Below are positions 22,920 through 31,519 of a stretch of DNA of 42,799 bases, piece after piece. A program made the translations under genes and the position numbers. Every line of letters starts with the position of its first letter. Position 1 is the stretch's first letter. Location of the stretch: positions 1-42,799 of the forward strand of contig DAHXNH010000346.1 in the NCBI GenBank assembly GCA_027365485.1, in the 5' to 3' direction. Source of the DNA: Clostridiales bacterium. Lineage in GTDB: Bacteria; Bacillota; Sulfobacillia; Sulfobacillales; Sulfobacillaceae. The notes under the pieces are model-generated. The model was not told the origin of the DNA. It made no database searches and worked only from the letters and a program-made list of their open reading frames with translations.

Positions 22920-23804
22920 ATGCGGAGTCATCGGCTCGATAGGCGGAGTTCTCGCCAAGCAACCATCATGGTGTTGATCCTGGGCATCGTCGGCTTGGGG
23001 ATGCGGATGAGTCCCGACGCTACGGGACCGACGTTCCCGGGCTACCACTGGCCAGCGCATACTGCCACCGCGTACCAAATGCGATGGCAAATTCGCGAAG
23101 TGGATCCAAGTATCGGTACTACCACCGTCGCATCGACCATTGGGTGGGATCCGCGCCTCACCATCCAGACCGGTACGCTAACCCCAATGGGTACGGCGGT
23201 CACCATTAACATTGCGGCTGCGTCGGAGACGACATCCACGTCGTCCGGTACCGCGCCGCCACCCACGCCGATCGGGGCCATGTCAGTTCGGGGGACGTTG
23301 ACCCCTGACGGGACGTGGCAGAATGTTCGCTGGTCCATTCCGGCCACCACGACCTTGCCGCGGAGCATCTTGACCGCCATGCTGCCGCTCCGAGATCTGT
23401 TGCCCCTGGTGTCTGTCGACGGATGGACGGCAGGGCATCCCGTGGCGGTGCCGTATCCGACGAACGATCTGGAAATACCCGAATTTCATATTGTAATGAG
23501 GCGGCCCAAGCTGTTGAGAGAACGCGTGATGCCGTCGGTGGGAAATCATCGCTGGACGATCCGCACGGTGCTGAGTCTTCCCCGCGATCTCCCGGTATTT
23601 GTGATAGGACCGGCGACGGCCGGCCACCCGAACGGACGCTATCCGGCGACGTTGAGCGCACACCTGGTCACCGTCGATGACCTCGCCGGTAACGATGGTG
23701 GATTGCTGAAGAAGGCCGTAGAGAAAGTGGAAGGCCTGCTCACCACCGAGAACACGCCATCACGGTTCACTGCAGATTGGTCGTTGACCGCGATCGCCCC
23801 TTAG
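22920..23804 (+). CDS. Exported protein, paralogue of the 20210-21220 product
   Basis: 294 residues. Basic start (MRSHRLDRRSSRQ) then a hydrophobic signal ATIMVLILGIVGLGMRM. The mature part begins PTFPGYHWPAHTATAYQ, matching PTFSGYSWPMHQSWQYQ of the first gene, and shares DPRLTIQTG and RGTLTPDGTW blocks with its VLTIRTG and GRLARDGQW. Beta-rich, no cysteines. The C-terminal KKAVEKVEGLLTTENTPS replaces the paralogue tail. AGGGACGGAG lies about 10 bp before the ATG. Function unknown. Separated from its paralogue by the 22058-22690 gene, so the three may form a secreted-protein cluster. Confidence 0.68.
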   Translation: MRSHRLDRRSSRQATIMVLILGIVGLGMRMSPDATGPTFPGYHWPAHTATAYQMRWQIREVDPSIGTTTVASTIGWDPRLTIQTGTLTPMGTAVTINIAAASETTSTSSGTAPPPTPIGAMSVRGTLTPDGTWQNVRWSIPATTTLPRSILTAMLPLRDLLPLVSVDGWTAGHPVAVPYPTNDLEIPEFHIVMRRPKLLRERVMPSVGNHRWTIRTVLSLPRDLPVFVIGPATAGHPNGRYPATLSAHLVTVDDLAGNDGGLLKKAVEKVEGLLTTENTPSRFTADWSLTAIAP

Positions 23805-23825
23805 TGAGAGCGTGTTGGGTCGAAG

Positions 23826-23861
23826 GCTCCACGAGCACATCCGGGGATGCGCTCGTGGAGC
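23826..23861 (+). terminator. Hairpin downstream of the secreted-protein gene
   Basis: Stem GCTCCACGAGC / GCTCGTGGAGC with inner ATCC/GGAT pairing, 22 bp after the stop codon. No T-run follows, so termination is likely but not certain. Confidence 0.5.
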
Positions 23862-24161
23862 TGTGCCGGTTAGTCTAGTCGCTCAGGCAGATCCGACCGA
23901 GGGGTCTTATGCCCTGGGACCGCGCTAAATGTCATGCCGCGGTTTCGCGCGGATGAGGTGGCACAACTTAATAAGCATTCGCGGGTTTCGACCCTGCAAT
24001 AACCGATGGACCGTTTGCAGGAACAGGTGACCGATGTCGGACCTCTGCACCTCTGGCTCCGCCAATCCTTCCCGAAGGAACGAGGTGCACCACGAGTGGC
24101 GCTATGGTCGACCGTCCTTGGCTGGGTTGAGACCTTGATGAGAGTAGTTGGAGGATCGGAC

Positions 24162-24425
24162 ATGAAACTTGACACAAATCTCGTCATGATGAGCGTCAGC
24201 GGCTTGGCCGTCGTGGTCGGAGCGATCATCATCCTGGCGAGTACCGGCTGGGGGAACGATGCAGCCAATGCGTACCTGCGAAGCCAGGCAGGTGGATCTA
24301 TGGATACCTCGACCTGGCTGGCGTTGATGCAGAACTATATCGCGTCGTATCGGCAACTGGGCATGGTTATTTTGGCCGGGGGCATTGCCGGACTGCTCTT
24401 GGTTGCGTGGCGACGCTTAAACTGA
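24162..24425 (+). CDS. Small two-TM membrane protein
   Basis: 87 residues from ATG 24162, with GGAGG at 24149-24153. Two hydrophobic helices: LVMMSVSGLAVVVGAIIILAS and LGMVILAGGIAGLLLVAW, separated by a polar loop (GWGNDAANAYLRSQAGGSMDTSTW), ending WRRLN. I do not recognise it. The upstream extension to 24006 is in frame but lacks a ribosome site. Confidence 0.65.
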   Translation: MKLDTNLVMMSVSGLAVVVGAIIILASTGWGNDAANAYLRSQAGGSMDTSTWLALMQNYIASYRQLGMVILAGGIAGLLLVAWRRLN

Positions 24426-24613
24426 TCCTGCGAGCATCGATTCCTGGTCTCGGTGAGGGCCCGTGCGTTGCAAGATCAAAGAACACGTGTCGGCCGGAAT
24501 GGTGGCTAGAGTATCGCTTAGCCAGCGACTGTGCCCCGAGTCTTGCGTGGCCGGAGGTAACTTCAGGGCGACGCGGAAGGGATATGGGCTAGTGTATTTT
24601 CTGTACGGGGAGC

Positions 24614-24706
24614 ATGCATCGTGAGCAAATGCCCGACTGGTCCTTCTTCCGCTGGATACGACTCGTAGTGCTGTGTGGTGGTCTCGTGATCGTCGTATCC
24701 GCCTAG
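24614..24706 (+). CDS. Possible 30-residue single-TM peptide
   Basis: MHREQMPDWSFFRWIRLVV then LCGGLVIVVSA: a basic, aromatic start followed by one hydrophobic helix. ACGGGGAG lies just before the ATG. No homology judgement possible. Confidence 0.22.
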   Translation: MHREQMPDWSFFRWIRLVVLCGGLVIVVSA

Positions 24707-25079
24707 CTCCGGGCGGTTTCGCGTGGCGAATCGCCGGCATGCAATTTTATCTCGAGACCGGCCGCCGCGATGCAGCCGCTCGCCATCACGATGCCGCGCG
24801 CCATAGACCACCAGTCGTCAGTCCCTTGGCGGTCAGGAGTTTTTCACCCTAGACCGACGTTGGCCCTGAAGCTATCTGTCATCACTTCCGGCTAACTTCC
24901 GTCTCGCCCGAATTCGTGTCGGCACCGTCCTTGGATGGAGGTCGTTTTTATATTCGTAAAAGTAGACGACCTGCGTCCAGGAAATCGGAATACTATCTTA
25001 GCGCGAGTTATCCGAAAGCAAACACACCTCGAGGGAGAGATCAAGCGCCGAGAGAGGAGAGGGAGGAATTGTCACCACG

Positions 25080-25298
25080 GTGGCTAGTTTACTCTACCGC
25101 CTTCTTGTAGATCCCAATCCTAAGGGCACACTCCTGCCCGTTAATGCATTAAGGACCACCACCCCGGACGGCTGGTCCAACCATGTTTTGCACAATACGG
25201 CACCCGTGCTTCAAAGAGAATTCCACCCGATATTGGACAAAACGGCCCCAGATCCACCCGATACGTCTATCGCTCATTCAACCACCTTTTGCCAATAG
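25080..25298 (+). CDS. Possible 72-residue hypothetical protein
   Basis: GTG start with GAGGGAGGAA about 12 bp upstream. The sequence (ASLLYRLLVDPNPKGTLLP..., EFHPILDKTAPDPPDTS) has ordinary protein composition, but I recognise nothing in it. It lies in the gene-poor stretch before the IS. Confidence 0.25.
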   Translation: MASLLYRLLVDPNPKGTLLPVNALRTTTPDGWSNHVLHNTAPVLQREFHPILDKTAPDPPDTSIAHSTTFCQ

Positions 25299-26066
25299 CC
25301 CTTTTTCCTTATTCTTGACTAGGTAAAAGACCGGAGACGGCAGAAGCGAACGACTTCACCATATCCGGTCCCTAAGACGCCCAGAAAGTACCAGAGATGG
25401 CTGCCGCTATCTTCCTTGTTAGTCTGGGGTCGCAACCAAGAATGCGCGATAGGCCTCTAAGCGTGGGACTTCGGCGATTGAACTAGGCACCCAGGAACGA
25501 TTCCCGAGACAGAGCAACTTCCCCGTGCCAATCCCATCCGGCTTCGATCGGGATGGCGAATGTAAACACTCGCGTTGACCTGGAACCCGCGAGTTCAGTG
25601 TCTTGGCATGGGTGCGTACGACAGGCCCTCGCGTGGGTGGCGTCTCTTTGGTATCGATGGAATCCACCGCTTCCGGAAACCGTTCGTTCAGAAAACACCC
25701 TCCAAAACTGGCGACGACCAAGGCAACCAAGGACCCATCTCTTCGACGGTGGGTTCTGAGCGATGGGTGGCCCGCTCTGAAGCGGAGTGAACCGCCGGGC
25801 GACGCCAGAGGCTCCGATCAGAAGAGCGATGAACGAGCAGATCCATCGTGACCCTGCTGTCGTGACGAGCGTACAGGCGAGGATGAGACTGCCGACGCTG
25901 CAGGGAAACGCGGCGAGGTGATTCAAGTCAATGGCGTCTCCTCGTGCCATCGAGAACAGTGCTAAGCGGGCATGGCCGAGGAATGGGCACTCATCCGGAG
26001 GATTTAATGTCTCAGAGAAGTGGGCCAAGAGTAGGATGGATGACCGAACCAGGCATTCACCGATCA

Positions 26067-26074
26067 TAAAAATT
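26067..26074. repeat. IS1595 target-site duplication, left copy
   Basis: TAAAAATT, identical to 27462-27469; 8 bp and A+T-rich, as usual for IS1595-family insertions. Confidence 0.88.
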
Positions 26075-26184
26075 CATACATCCCAAGATGAGTCAGGTTG
26101 TAGGGATGAGTCTCCACTGGCTTACTTTAAGGAAGCGTATTCCCTTTAAGCAAATTCGCCCATCCGACCGATTTGGTGGTGAAG

Positions 26185-26225
26185 AGTTGTCAGACATGTC
26201 ATCACTGATGACATGTCTGACAACT
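26185..26225. repeat. Long palindrome in the IS1595 3' tail, second copy
   Basis: A perfect 20-bp stem around C26205: AGTTGTCAGACATGTCATCA and its complement. Compared with 492-534, the inner 12 pairs are almost the same and the outer part differs by paired substitutions. Confidence 0.88.
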
Positions 26226-26421
26226 GGGATTCAGGAGGCTGATTGGATCGGACGAAGCTTCGTACAAGGAATTAGGAAGCATTAGATTTGGTGGTCCACT
26301 GGATTGGAAGACGCACACGGAGACAATAAAAACCCCCGATCCCCAAGCATTACGACCTTTGGGACCTCATTTACCCTAAATATTCGATGACCGTGGCCCC
26401 ACCGGCAACCGCATGGTCGCC

Positions 26422-27359
26422 CTATCTGGCGTACGGATGCGGTTGACTCGTCACACACGCCATGAGTAAGCGGTCAGCGATCCGGGTTCCCATGTACCGA
26501 CGATTAAATCGATACGTCAACTCTTCCAAATACCGTTGCCGTCGGGCGCGTCCCCCGTCGGGGACTTCCGAGGGTCGTCCGCGCCCGTGATAGGTGCCAT
26601 CAATCCACGTTTTCGCGAGACTAATGACCGTATTCATCCCATGAAACACTTGAGGTGCGTTGGGACCCTACTCAGAGTCACTCGATGAATCCGCGTAATG
26701 GGCTTTAGCCCCCGCGGCATAGTCCGCGGCTCCATCGCTCAACCATACCCCCGCCTGATCCACCCGCCTTTTGAGGACTTCCAGCACCGTTTCTTGCTTT
26801 AAATTCTCCACGACTTCCAAAAAGGCATCCTGCGGATGTCCCTGTTCGTTCACACTGACACCCACCACCACGGGATCTTGGTCGGTTCCCCGTCCTTGTT
26901 TCCCCGGGCCATCCTTGGACTACGCCGAGGACTTTGACTCGCGCCGCCAAAATAGGCATCGTCGAGTTCCACCCACCCCGCTAGCGGATACTTGGCATTG
27001 CGATCAGCCATCGCGCGTGGAATTTTATGATGCATTAACCAGGCCGTGGCGTACTGCAAGCCGAGTTCTCGGCTGAGGGCTAGAGCCGATTTGCCGCCCT
27101 TATCCACGGCCATGAAAAAAATCGCAAGAAACCCGATCTGCAAAGCCACTTTGGTATGCTGTAAAATGGTGCCGGCTGTCAGGGATGCTTGATGACCACA
27201 AGTGCTGCATTCATACTAGGGCAGGGTTCGGCCGGTCCATTGTGCGGGGTAGTACTTGGTCCCCTGACACTTGGCACACACCAATCCGTTCGGCCACCGT
27301 TGGGTAAATAGATCCTTCCGACAGGCTTCTTCTGTTCCAAACTGGTCTTGCCATTCCAT
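26422..27359 (-). pseudogene. IS1595-family (ISXO2-like) transposase, broken
   Basis: The start is ATG 27359 (MEWQDQFGTEEACRKDLF). The N-terminal zinc ribbon is intact in sequence (CAKCQGTKYYP ... YECSTCGHQASLTAGTI) but interrupted by TAG at 27216-27218. Next comes the helix-turn-helix-like VDKGGKSALALSRELGLQYATAWLMHHKI, then the first catalytic Asp in WVELDDAYFGG. A one-base frameshift follows near 26955; in the correct frame a second TAG occurs (about 26929), then VVVGVSVNEQG and GVWLSDGAADY (second Asp). A third TAG lies at 26668-26670, then the C-terminal block with GTYHG and RYLEELTYRFNRR. All three stops are amber and the third is shared with the other copy. Non-functional as it stands. 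Confidence 0.85.
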
Positions 27360-27461
27360 CACCGTCAAGAACCTCACCCTCCCTTTTTCCCTCAATATAC
27401 CTTGATTTTAAACCATTTTATGGGTTCGGCCAAATTCACCTGACTGATCTGAGGATGTATG

Positions 27462-27469
27462 TAAAAATT
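27462..27469. repeat. IS1595 target-site duplication, right copy
   Basis: TAAAAATT, identical to 26067-26074. Confidence 0.88.
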
Positions 27470-27538
27470 AGCCGGCTGTGGGCGTATTTTCATCGTGTTC
27501 TCATGGAAGTAAGTCTATGGTAAAGGAGAGTAACCTAA

Positions 27539-27655
27539 ATGCAACGCACCGCGAACAGACGGCCGTCAAGGTTTCGCGGATGCGCCCGAGTTCTAGCTAG
27601 CAGTTATAGACTATGTGCTGGGTATCGACGTCGATTCGTCTCGGGGCGACTCTAA
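27539..27655 (+). CDS. Possible 38-residue Arg-rich leader peptide
   Basis: ATG with TAAAGGAGAG at 27521-27530 at ideal spacing; product begins MQRTANRRPSRFRGCARV and has about ten arginines. It ends 68 bp before the next gene. The ribosome site is its main support; it could be a chance frame. Confidence 0.25.
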   Translation: MQRTANRRPSRFRGCARVLASSYRLCAGYRRRFVSGRL

Positions 27656-27723
27656 AGAATCGGCGGGCATCGAAATGTCATTTTGATCGCTGCCAGCGGA
27701 TTGAGACAAGGGAGGTATTTTTT

Positions 27724-28365
27724 ATGATCGGAGTAAAGTCTTGGATACCCGTAGCGGGCGCTGTGGTTGGCCTGGCAGCTTTTGGTGGGCTTGCCTTGGC
27801 TGCGCCAGCAAGCTCGAGTGTTTTACTTAAGAGTGAGCTCTTCGGCAACATTCCTAGCGTAACCGTTCGTGGGGTAGCCTCTGCTACCGCGCCTTGGGTA
27901 GTGGATGGCCATTTGACCTTGACCCGGACCCACTTGAGCGCTTCTGGAACCTGGCTGGTTATTCCTCAAGGCTACATGTCGACGGGCGCCCAGGTACCGA
28001 AGTCGTTGGTCGGGACCACCGTAGGCGTGCCCAAGCTGGTCGCCGATATTACCGATGCTCAAGGTAAAGACGTGATTACGGCGCCGGTTACTTTGAGTAA
28101 AAAGGGAACCTTCAGTTTCAATATCTCTTTGAATCTGACCGGACCGATTGGAGACCCTGTGGTCTTGATTGGACCGCCGGGGAAGACGGCGCATTCTATT
28201 GGTGCTTGGTTCGCCTCGACGAATTTCCTGAACCAGTATGGCGATGCGACTCCAAGTATGATTAAGTCATGGACGCACAGCAGCAGTTCTGGTTCCTCTT
28301 CGTACGGGTCGACTAAGGCGGGATCTTCGGGATCAACGACGTCTAAGAGTTCTGGTGGATGGTAA
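27724..28365 (+). CDS. Exported protein with Ser/Gly-rich tail
   Basis: 213 residues from ATG 27724, with GGGAGG at 27711-27716. Signal peptide MIGVKSWIPVAGAVVGLAAFGGLALAA. The mature part is beta-rich: SVTVRGVASATAPWVVDGHLTLT, PKLVADITDAQGKDVITAPVTL, KKGTFSFNISLNLTGPIGD, then IGPPGKTAHSIGAWFAS. The last 35 residues are low-complexity S, G, T and K. It looks like a small secreted wall-associated domain with an unstructured anchor. No cysteine, family not recognised. A complex hairpin follows. Confidence 0.7.
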   Translation: MIGVKSWIPVAGAVVGLAAFGGLALAAPASSSVLLKSELFGNIPSVTVRGVASATAPWVVDGHLTLTRTHLSASGTWLVIPQGYMSTGAQVPKSLVGTTVGVPKLVADITDAQGKDVITAPVTLSKKGTFSFNISLNLTGPIGDPVVLIGPPGKTAHSIGAWFASTNFLNQYGDATPSMIKSWTHSSSSGSSSYGSTKAGSSGSTTSKSSGGW

Positions 28366-28393
28366 GCGGACTTTTGACGTCTGATTGAAACTT

Positions 28394-28449
28394 GAGACCG
28401 GGGCGGGTTAGCGATGCTATGGCATCGTTGAGCCGTCTCGGTCTTTGTT
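28394..28449 (+). terminator. Terminator-like hairpin
   Basis: Outer stem AGACCG / CGGTCT enclosing an inner stem CGATGC-TATG-GCATCG, followed by TTTGTT, 28 bp after the upstream stop. Confidence 0.65.
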
Positions 28450-28650
28450 ATAGATGGCTTGGCGTACTTATAAGGTTAAGGCAACGGTCCCTTCCCGATC
28501 GCCGCTGGTCCAACCTTCGGGTTGAAGCGCATGTTTGTCACTAGTGTCGCTAACGTTTCCGGGCTAAAAGCAGGAGATTTGACTATCAAGCAGGAATTCT
28601 CGGCGGTATATCACGGAAGTGCATAGGGAGACCCGGAGGGAAATAGCCTT

Positions 28651-31056
28651 ATGGTTGGGACCACAATCAAAACAGGAGTTGTACTCGGGCTGGGACTTGC
28701 CCTGGGCTTCGCGGTATCAGGAGTGGGCCCTGGGCCAAGGACAAAAGCCGCAGGCGGCCTAGACCCGGTGAGTTGGGTGTATACGCCTCCTCGGGAGTTG
28801 TACTTAAACTTCTGGGTGCCCGGAACGTATTCCCGCCAGGCGTTTGGCGTGACCTTGGATGGACAAAAGGTGAACTTCAATGTGGCCGATCAGAGTACCC
28901 TCTCGCTTGCATCTCCTCTTCCCTTCGGCACCGGAGAATATACGGTGGAGGGTACTTTGACCTTGCCTCATGTTGCGGGGGCGGTTTTTCCGGCGGCGAC
29001 AACGGTGGACGTGGTGGATCGCGCGAACAAGCCGCGATGGAGTCCAGTGGCTCTCGACGACAGCACCGCGGTGGCGCTCGATGCGATGAATGTTTGGCGC
29101 GCGGCCAGCGGTCAGAATGCGTTAGTTTGGTCTTCAAGCTTGCAGTTGGCCTCCGACCACCATCGAGCGTATCGTGCGGCTCATCCCGCAACGACTACCG
29201 ATCTCAGCCTAGAGGCGTCCGGGGCTTCGGACTTTACCGGGACGACGCCGCTGGCCCGAGCCACGCTCGCGGGATACCTGGGTTCAGGCGTTAGCGAATG
29301 GAATGGGACAAAAGTGGCTCGCGACCCTCTAGCGGTGGTAGCCGAGTTGGCCCACGGCGTCTTCGGGCGGTTTTTCTTGCTGAATGCGGCGGCCACGCGC
29401 ATAGGATTGGCGGTCGATCCCCAAGGCATGCCGGTGATTGACAGTGGGTTGGAAGAACCGAACCCGATCATGGCCAACATAGTAGCCGATCCTGGACCCC
29501 ATGCTAATGATGTACCTACCGCTTGGGACGATCGCGAGGATCCGAACCCTTGGCCCCATGGGTCCAACCTGACTGGGTATCCGATCGTGGTCATGCTCGA
29601 AGGGTGGAATCTTACCGGCCCTTTTTCGATCCAATTGACCACGCCTCAGGGAGGCCTCGTTCCGTCTCATCTGGTAGCCCCCACGGCTTATCCGGGTATG
29701 GCCGCCTTGATTCCAGAACGGCCCTTACAGCCAGGCCGCGTCTATGACGTAACCGCGTCCGTACAGGTCAGCGATCCGTTGACCGCGACCTCGAAAACCC
29801 AACGTCTTACCTACCGTTTTCGGACGGCTTCCGCCGGCCTCACCCTTAAGACGGTGAGCCACAGTGCGAATGTCGCCATTGGCCACACCACTTTGGTGCA
29901 GTTAACCTCAGTCAACAACGCCGGCGCGCCGAAAGGCGTGGGGCAGCGCGTTCAGTGGCAGGTCGGGCCCGGCCTCGAGGTGGTGGCCAGAACGCAAAAA
30001 ATCTCTCCGAGTGGGCTCGCAGAGGCGTTGATCCTGGCCAAGGGAGCTGCCCGTACCCGCATTTGGGTCCGAGTCGGGTCCGGGGACGCTCACTTGAGGC
30101 TCACGGTTCGCGGGGCCAACGATCGCCCCGGGGTAGCCAACGTCAAAGCCCGGCGCTTTATCGGGCAGAGTCGATTGGCAACCGTCGCCGCTATCGCCGA
30201 AGAGACCGCGCGGGTGAGTAAGGTGGCGCCCAAAGAAGCTATTTTGCTGGCCCAAAATCCCGCGGATTCCGTGGAGACTTTGTTATTGGAGCCTCTGGCC
30301 CACGCCCTAAATGCGCCGTTGCTGCTGACCGAAACGGGCAGCAAATTGGGGTTGTCAACCAGGAGAGCATTGATCCTCATGCACATTACTCGCGTCTTTC
30401 TGGTCAACGGTAAAGCCTCGCTAGGCAAATCGCTCCCTTCAGGGATTAGGGTCGTGGGCCACCTTGATGCCAAGGGTCCGGTCCCCTTAGCGGCCAAAGT
30501 AGCGTCACAACTGGCATCTACCGGCCATCCGTATCATCAAGCGATGGTCATTGAAGATCGGAGTCGGGACTGGGCCGATGGGCTCAGTGTGGGGCCGGTG
30601 GCGGCGGCATTGGATCTCCCGATATTATTCGTCACCGCATCGGGTCAGGTACCCGCTCCAGAGCGCCGTGCGTTTCGAACGGTGACTGAGACGTTTGTGG
30701 TCGGAGCCGCGGTGGCCGCGCGACCGGATCTGCCTGGGATGATGGACTTGGCGGGGAACAATCGCTATGATACGGCCCTCCTGGTCGATCATGAGTTCTT
30801 TTCTAATGGAGTGTCAGCGCTCGTACTCACCAGCGCGCTCCCCGGACATGTGATGCCAGCGTTTGCCTCAGTTGATTTGGCGGCGTGGTTGAGAGCGCCG
30901 ATTGTTCTGATGGCGGGACCGACGCTGTCTTTGCCCACTCAGAGTTGGCTGGCTCAGGTCCACTGGTCGACGGCCCCCAGACTCGATGTGATTGGAGCCT
31001 TTTCTGCGGTGCCCAAAGCGGCGGTGGCAATGGTGCGAGGCTTGATGGAATCATAG
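28651..31056 (+). CDS. Exported CAP-domain protein with C-terminal CWB2 cell-wall-binding repeats
   Basis: 801 residues. Signal peptide VVLGLGLALGFAVSGVGPG. Residues about 35-125: Ig-like beta domain (SPLPFGTGEYTVEGTLTLP). About 140-280: CAP-type domain (ALDAMNVWRAASGQNALVWSS, LASDHHRAYRAAHP, GVFGRFFLLNAAATRIGLAV). About 310-490: one or two further beta domains (YPIVVMLEGWNLTGPFS; VRGANDRPG). About 500-801: three CWB2-type repeats, with RFIGQSRLATVAAIAEE, EAILLAQNPADSVETLLLEPLA, ALNAPLLLTETG, NNRYDTALLVDHEF and LRAPIVLMAG. CWB2 domains hold proteins on Gram-positive walls or S-layers by binding anionic wall polymers. GGAGGG precedes the ATG. Monocistronic as far as can be seen. Confidence 0.88.
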   Translation: MVGTTIKTGVVLGLGLALGFAVSGVGPGPRTKAAGGLDPVSWVYTPPRELYLNFWVPGTYSRQAFGVTLDGQKVNFNVADQSTLSLASPLPFGTGEYTVEGTLTLPHVAGAVFPAATTVDVVDRANKPRWSPVALDDSTAVALDAMNVWRAASGQNALVWSSSLQLASDHHRAYRAAHPATTTDLSLEASGASDFTGTTPLARATLAGYLGSGVSEWNGTKVARDPLAVVAELAHGVFGRFFLLNAAATRIGLAVDPQGMPVIDSGLEEPNPIMANIVADPGPHANDVPTAWDDREDPNPWPHGSNLTGYPIVVMLEGWNLTGPFSIQLTTPQGGLVPSHLVAPTAYPGMAALIPERPLQPGRVYDVTASVQVSDPLTATSKTQRLTYRFRTASAGLTLKTVSHSANVAIGHTTLVQLTSVNNAGAPKGVGQRVQWQVGPGLEVVARTQKISPSGLAEALILAKGAARTRIWVRVGSGDAHLRLTVRGANDRPGVANVKARRFIGQSRLATVAAIAEETARVSKVAPKEAILLAQNPADSVETLLLEPLAHALNAPLLLTETGSKLGLSTRRALILMHITRVFLVNGKASLGKSLPSGIRVVGHLDAKGPVPLAAKVASQLASTGHPYHQAMVIEDRSRDWADGLSVGPVAAALDLPILFVTASGQVPAPERRAFRTVTETFVVGAAVAARPDLPGMMDLAGNNRYDTALLVDHEFFSNGVSALVLTSALPGHVMPAFASVDLAAWLRAPIVLMAGPTLSLPTQSWLAQVHWSTAPRLDVIGAFSAVPKAAVAMVRGLMES

Positions 31057-31315
31057 CCGTAGCCCAGAGGGGGTTTAAGGTTAGCCGCACCATTGAAGGA
31101 GCCATTTTTGCGGAAAATGTCGCGCACGTTGGAGATGGACCACTACGCTTCGGTCTGGGTTTACCCCAATGTTGGTAAAGTGTCTGCACGTTGCCCGTGT
31201 GGACCGATTCCCGTCCCCAAAGAGCGCGCATTCAATAGGGGGGCGTGAGCTTAGAAAATAGGCCAGAGCGCTCCCAGAACGCACCTCGAAGGGGAGTCTC
31301 TAGCGTGGAGGTCAA
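31057..31315. other. Intergenic region
   Basis: No supported gene between the CWB2 protein and the small frame at 31316. Confidence 0.4.
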
Positions 31316-31444
31316 ATGGGACGCGATCTCATCAGCATCGTTGGACGTTTGACGAGGGATGCCGCGGGTTGGCAGGTCAGATTTGTCAGGAGGTCTTTTG
31401 TTTCGCGCTCCCGGCCCTTATCCAATCGGACCAAGATGAGGTAA
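31316..31444 (+). CDS. Possible 42-residue ORF with SSB-like N-terminus
   Basis: ATG preceded by GGAGG (31308-31312). The start MGRDLISIVGRLTRDAAG resembles the opening strand of single-stranded DNA-binding proteins (VxLIGRLTRDPE), but the rest is basic and ends after 42 residues. Either a truncated ssb-like remnant or chance. Confidence 0.3.
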   Translation: MGRDLISIVGRLTRDAAGWQVRFVRRSFVSRSRPLSNRTKMR

Positions 31445-31519
31445 AGTGAAGGGAGAAGCCTCCGCCGAGCCTTTTTTAGGCTTATAAGAGCGGGATGGCT
31501 CGTAAGGAAGGTGATCCTT

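Larger units (their letters stand above)
24426..26066. other. Gene-poor stretch of 1.6 kb next to the IS
   Basis: No gene with family support. Two small frames with ribosome sites are listed separately. On the minus strand a 585-bp open frame (26067-25483) has two plausible membrane helices (VGSLILACTLVTTAGS, ICSFIALLIGASGVA) but no start signal; its 5' end coincides with the IS insertion point, so it could be the tail of an interrupted gene. It is not supported enough to call. Confidence 0.4.
26075..27461 (-). mobile_element. Complete IS1595-family element (decayed transposase)
   Basis: A 1387-bp element bounded by imperfect 24-bp terminal repeats (CATACATCC... at 26075-26098 and its complement at 27438-27461, three mismatches) and by the 8-bp duplication TAAAAATT. 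The minus-strand transposase occupies 27359-26422. The remaining 347 bp to the right end are non-coding and hold the palindrome at 26185-26225. The second copy lies at 1-649 in opposite orientation. As this copy has its own target duplication, it inserted independently. Confidence 0.92.

Noticed and set aside
25483-26067. Minus-strand 194-codon frame ending at the IS insertion point
   Set aside because: No start signal and no homology that I can see; two hydrophobic stretches alone are too little. Joining it to sequence beyond the IS gives a stop within a few codons.
1-27461. Composite transposon made of the two IS1595 copies
   Set aside because: The right copy has its own 8-bp duplication on both sides (26067-26074, 27462-27469), which shows an independent insertion; the left copy's outer end is outside the window.
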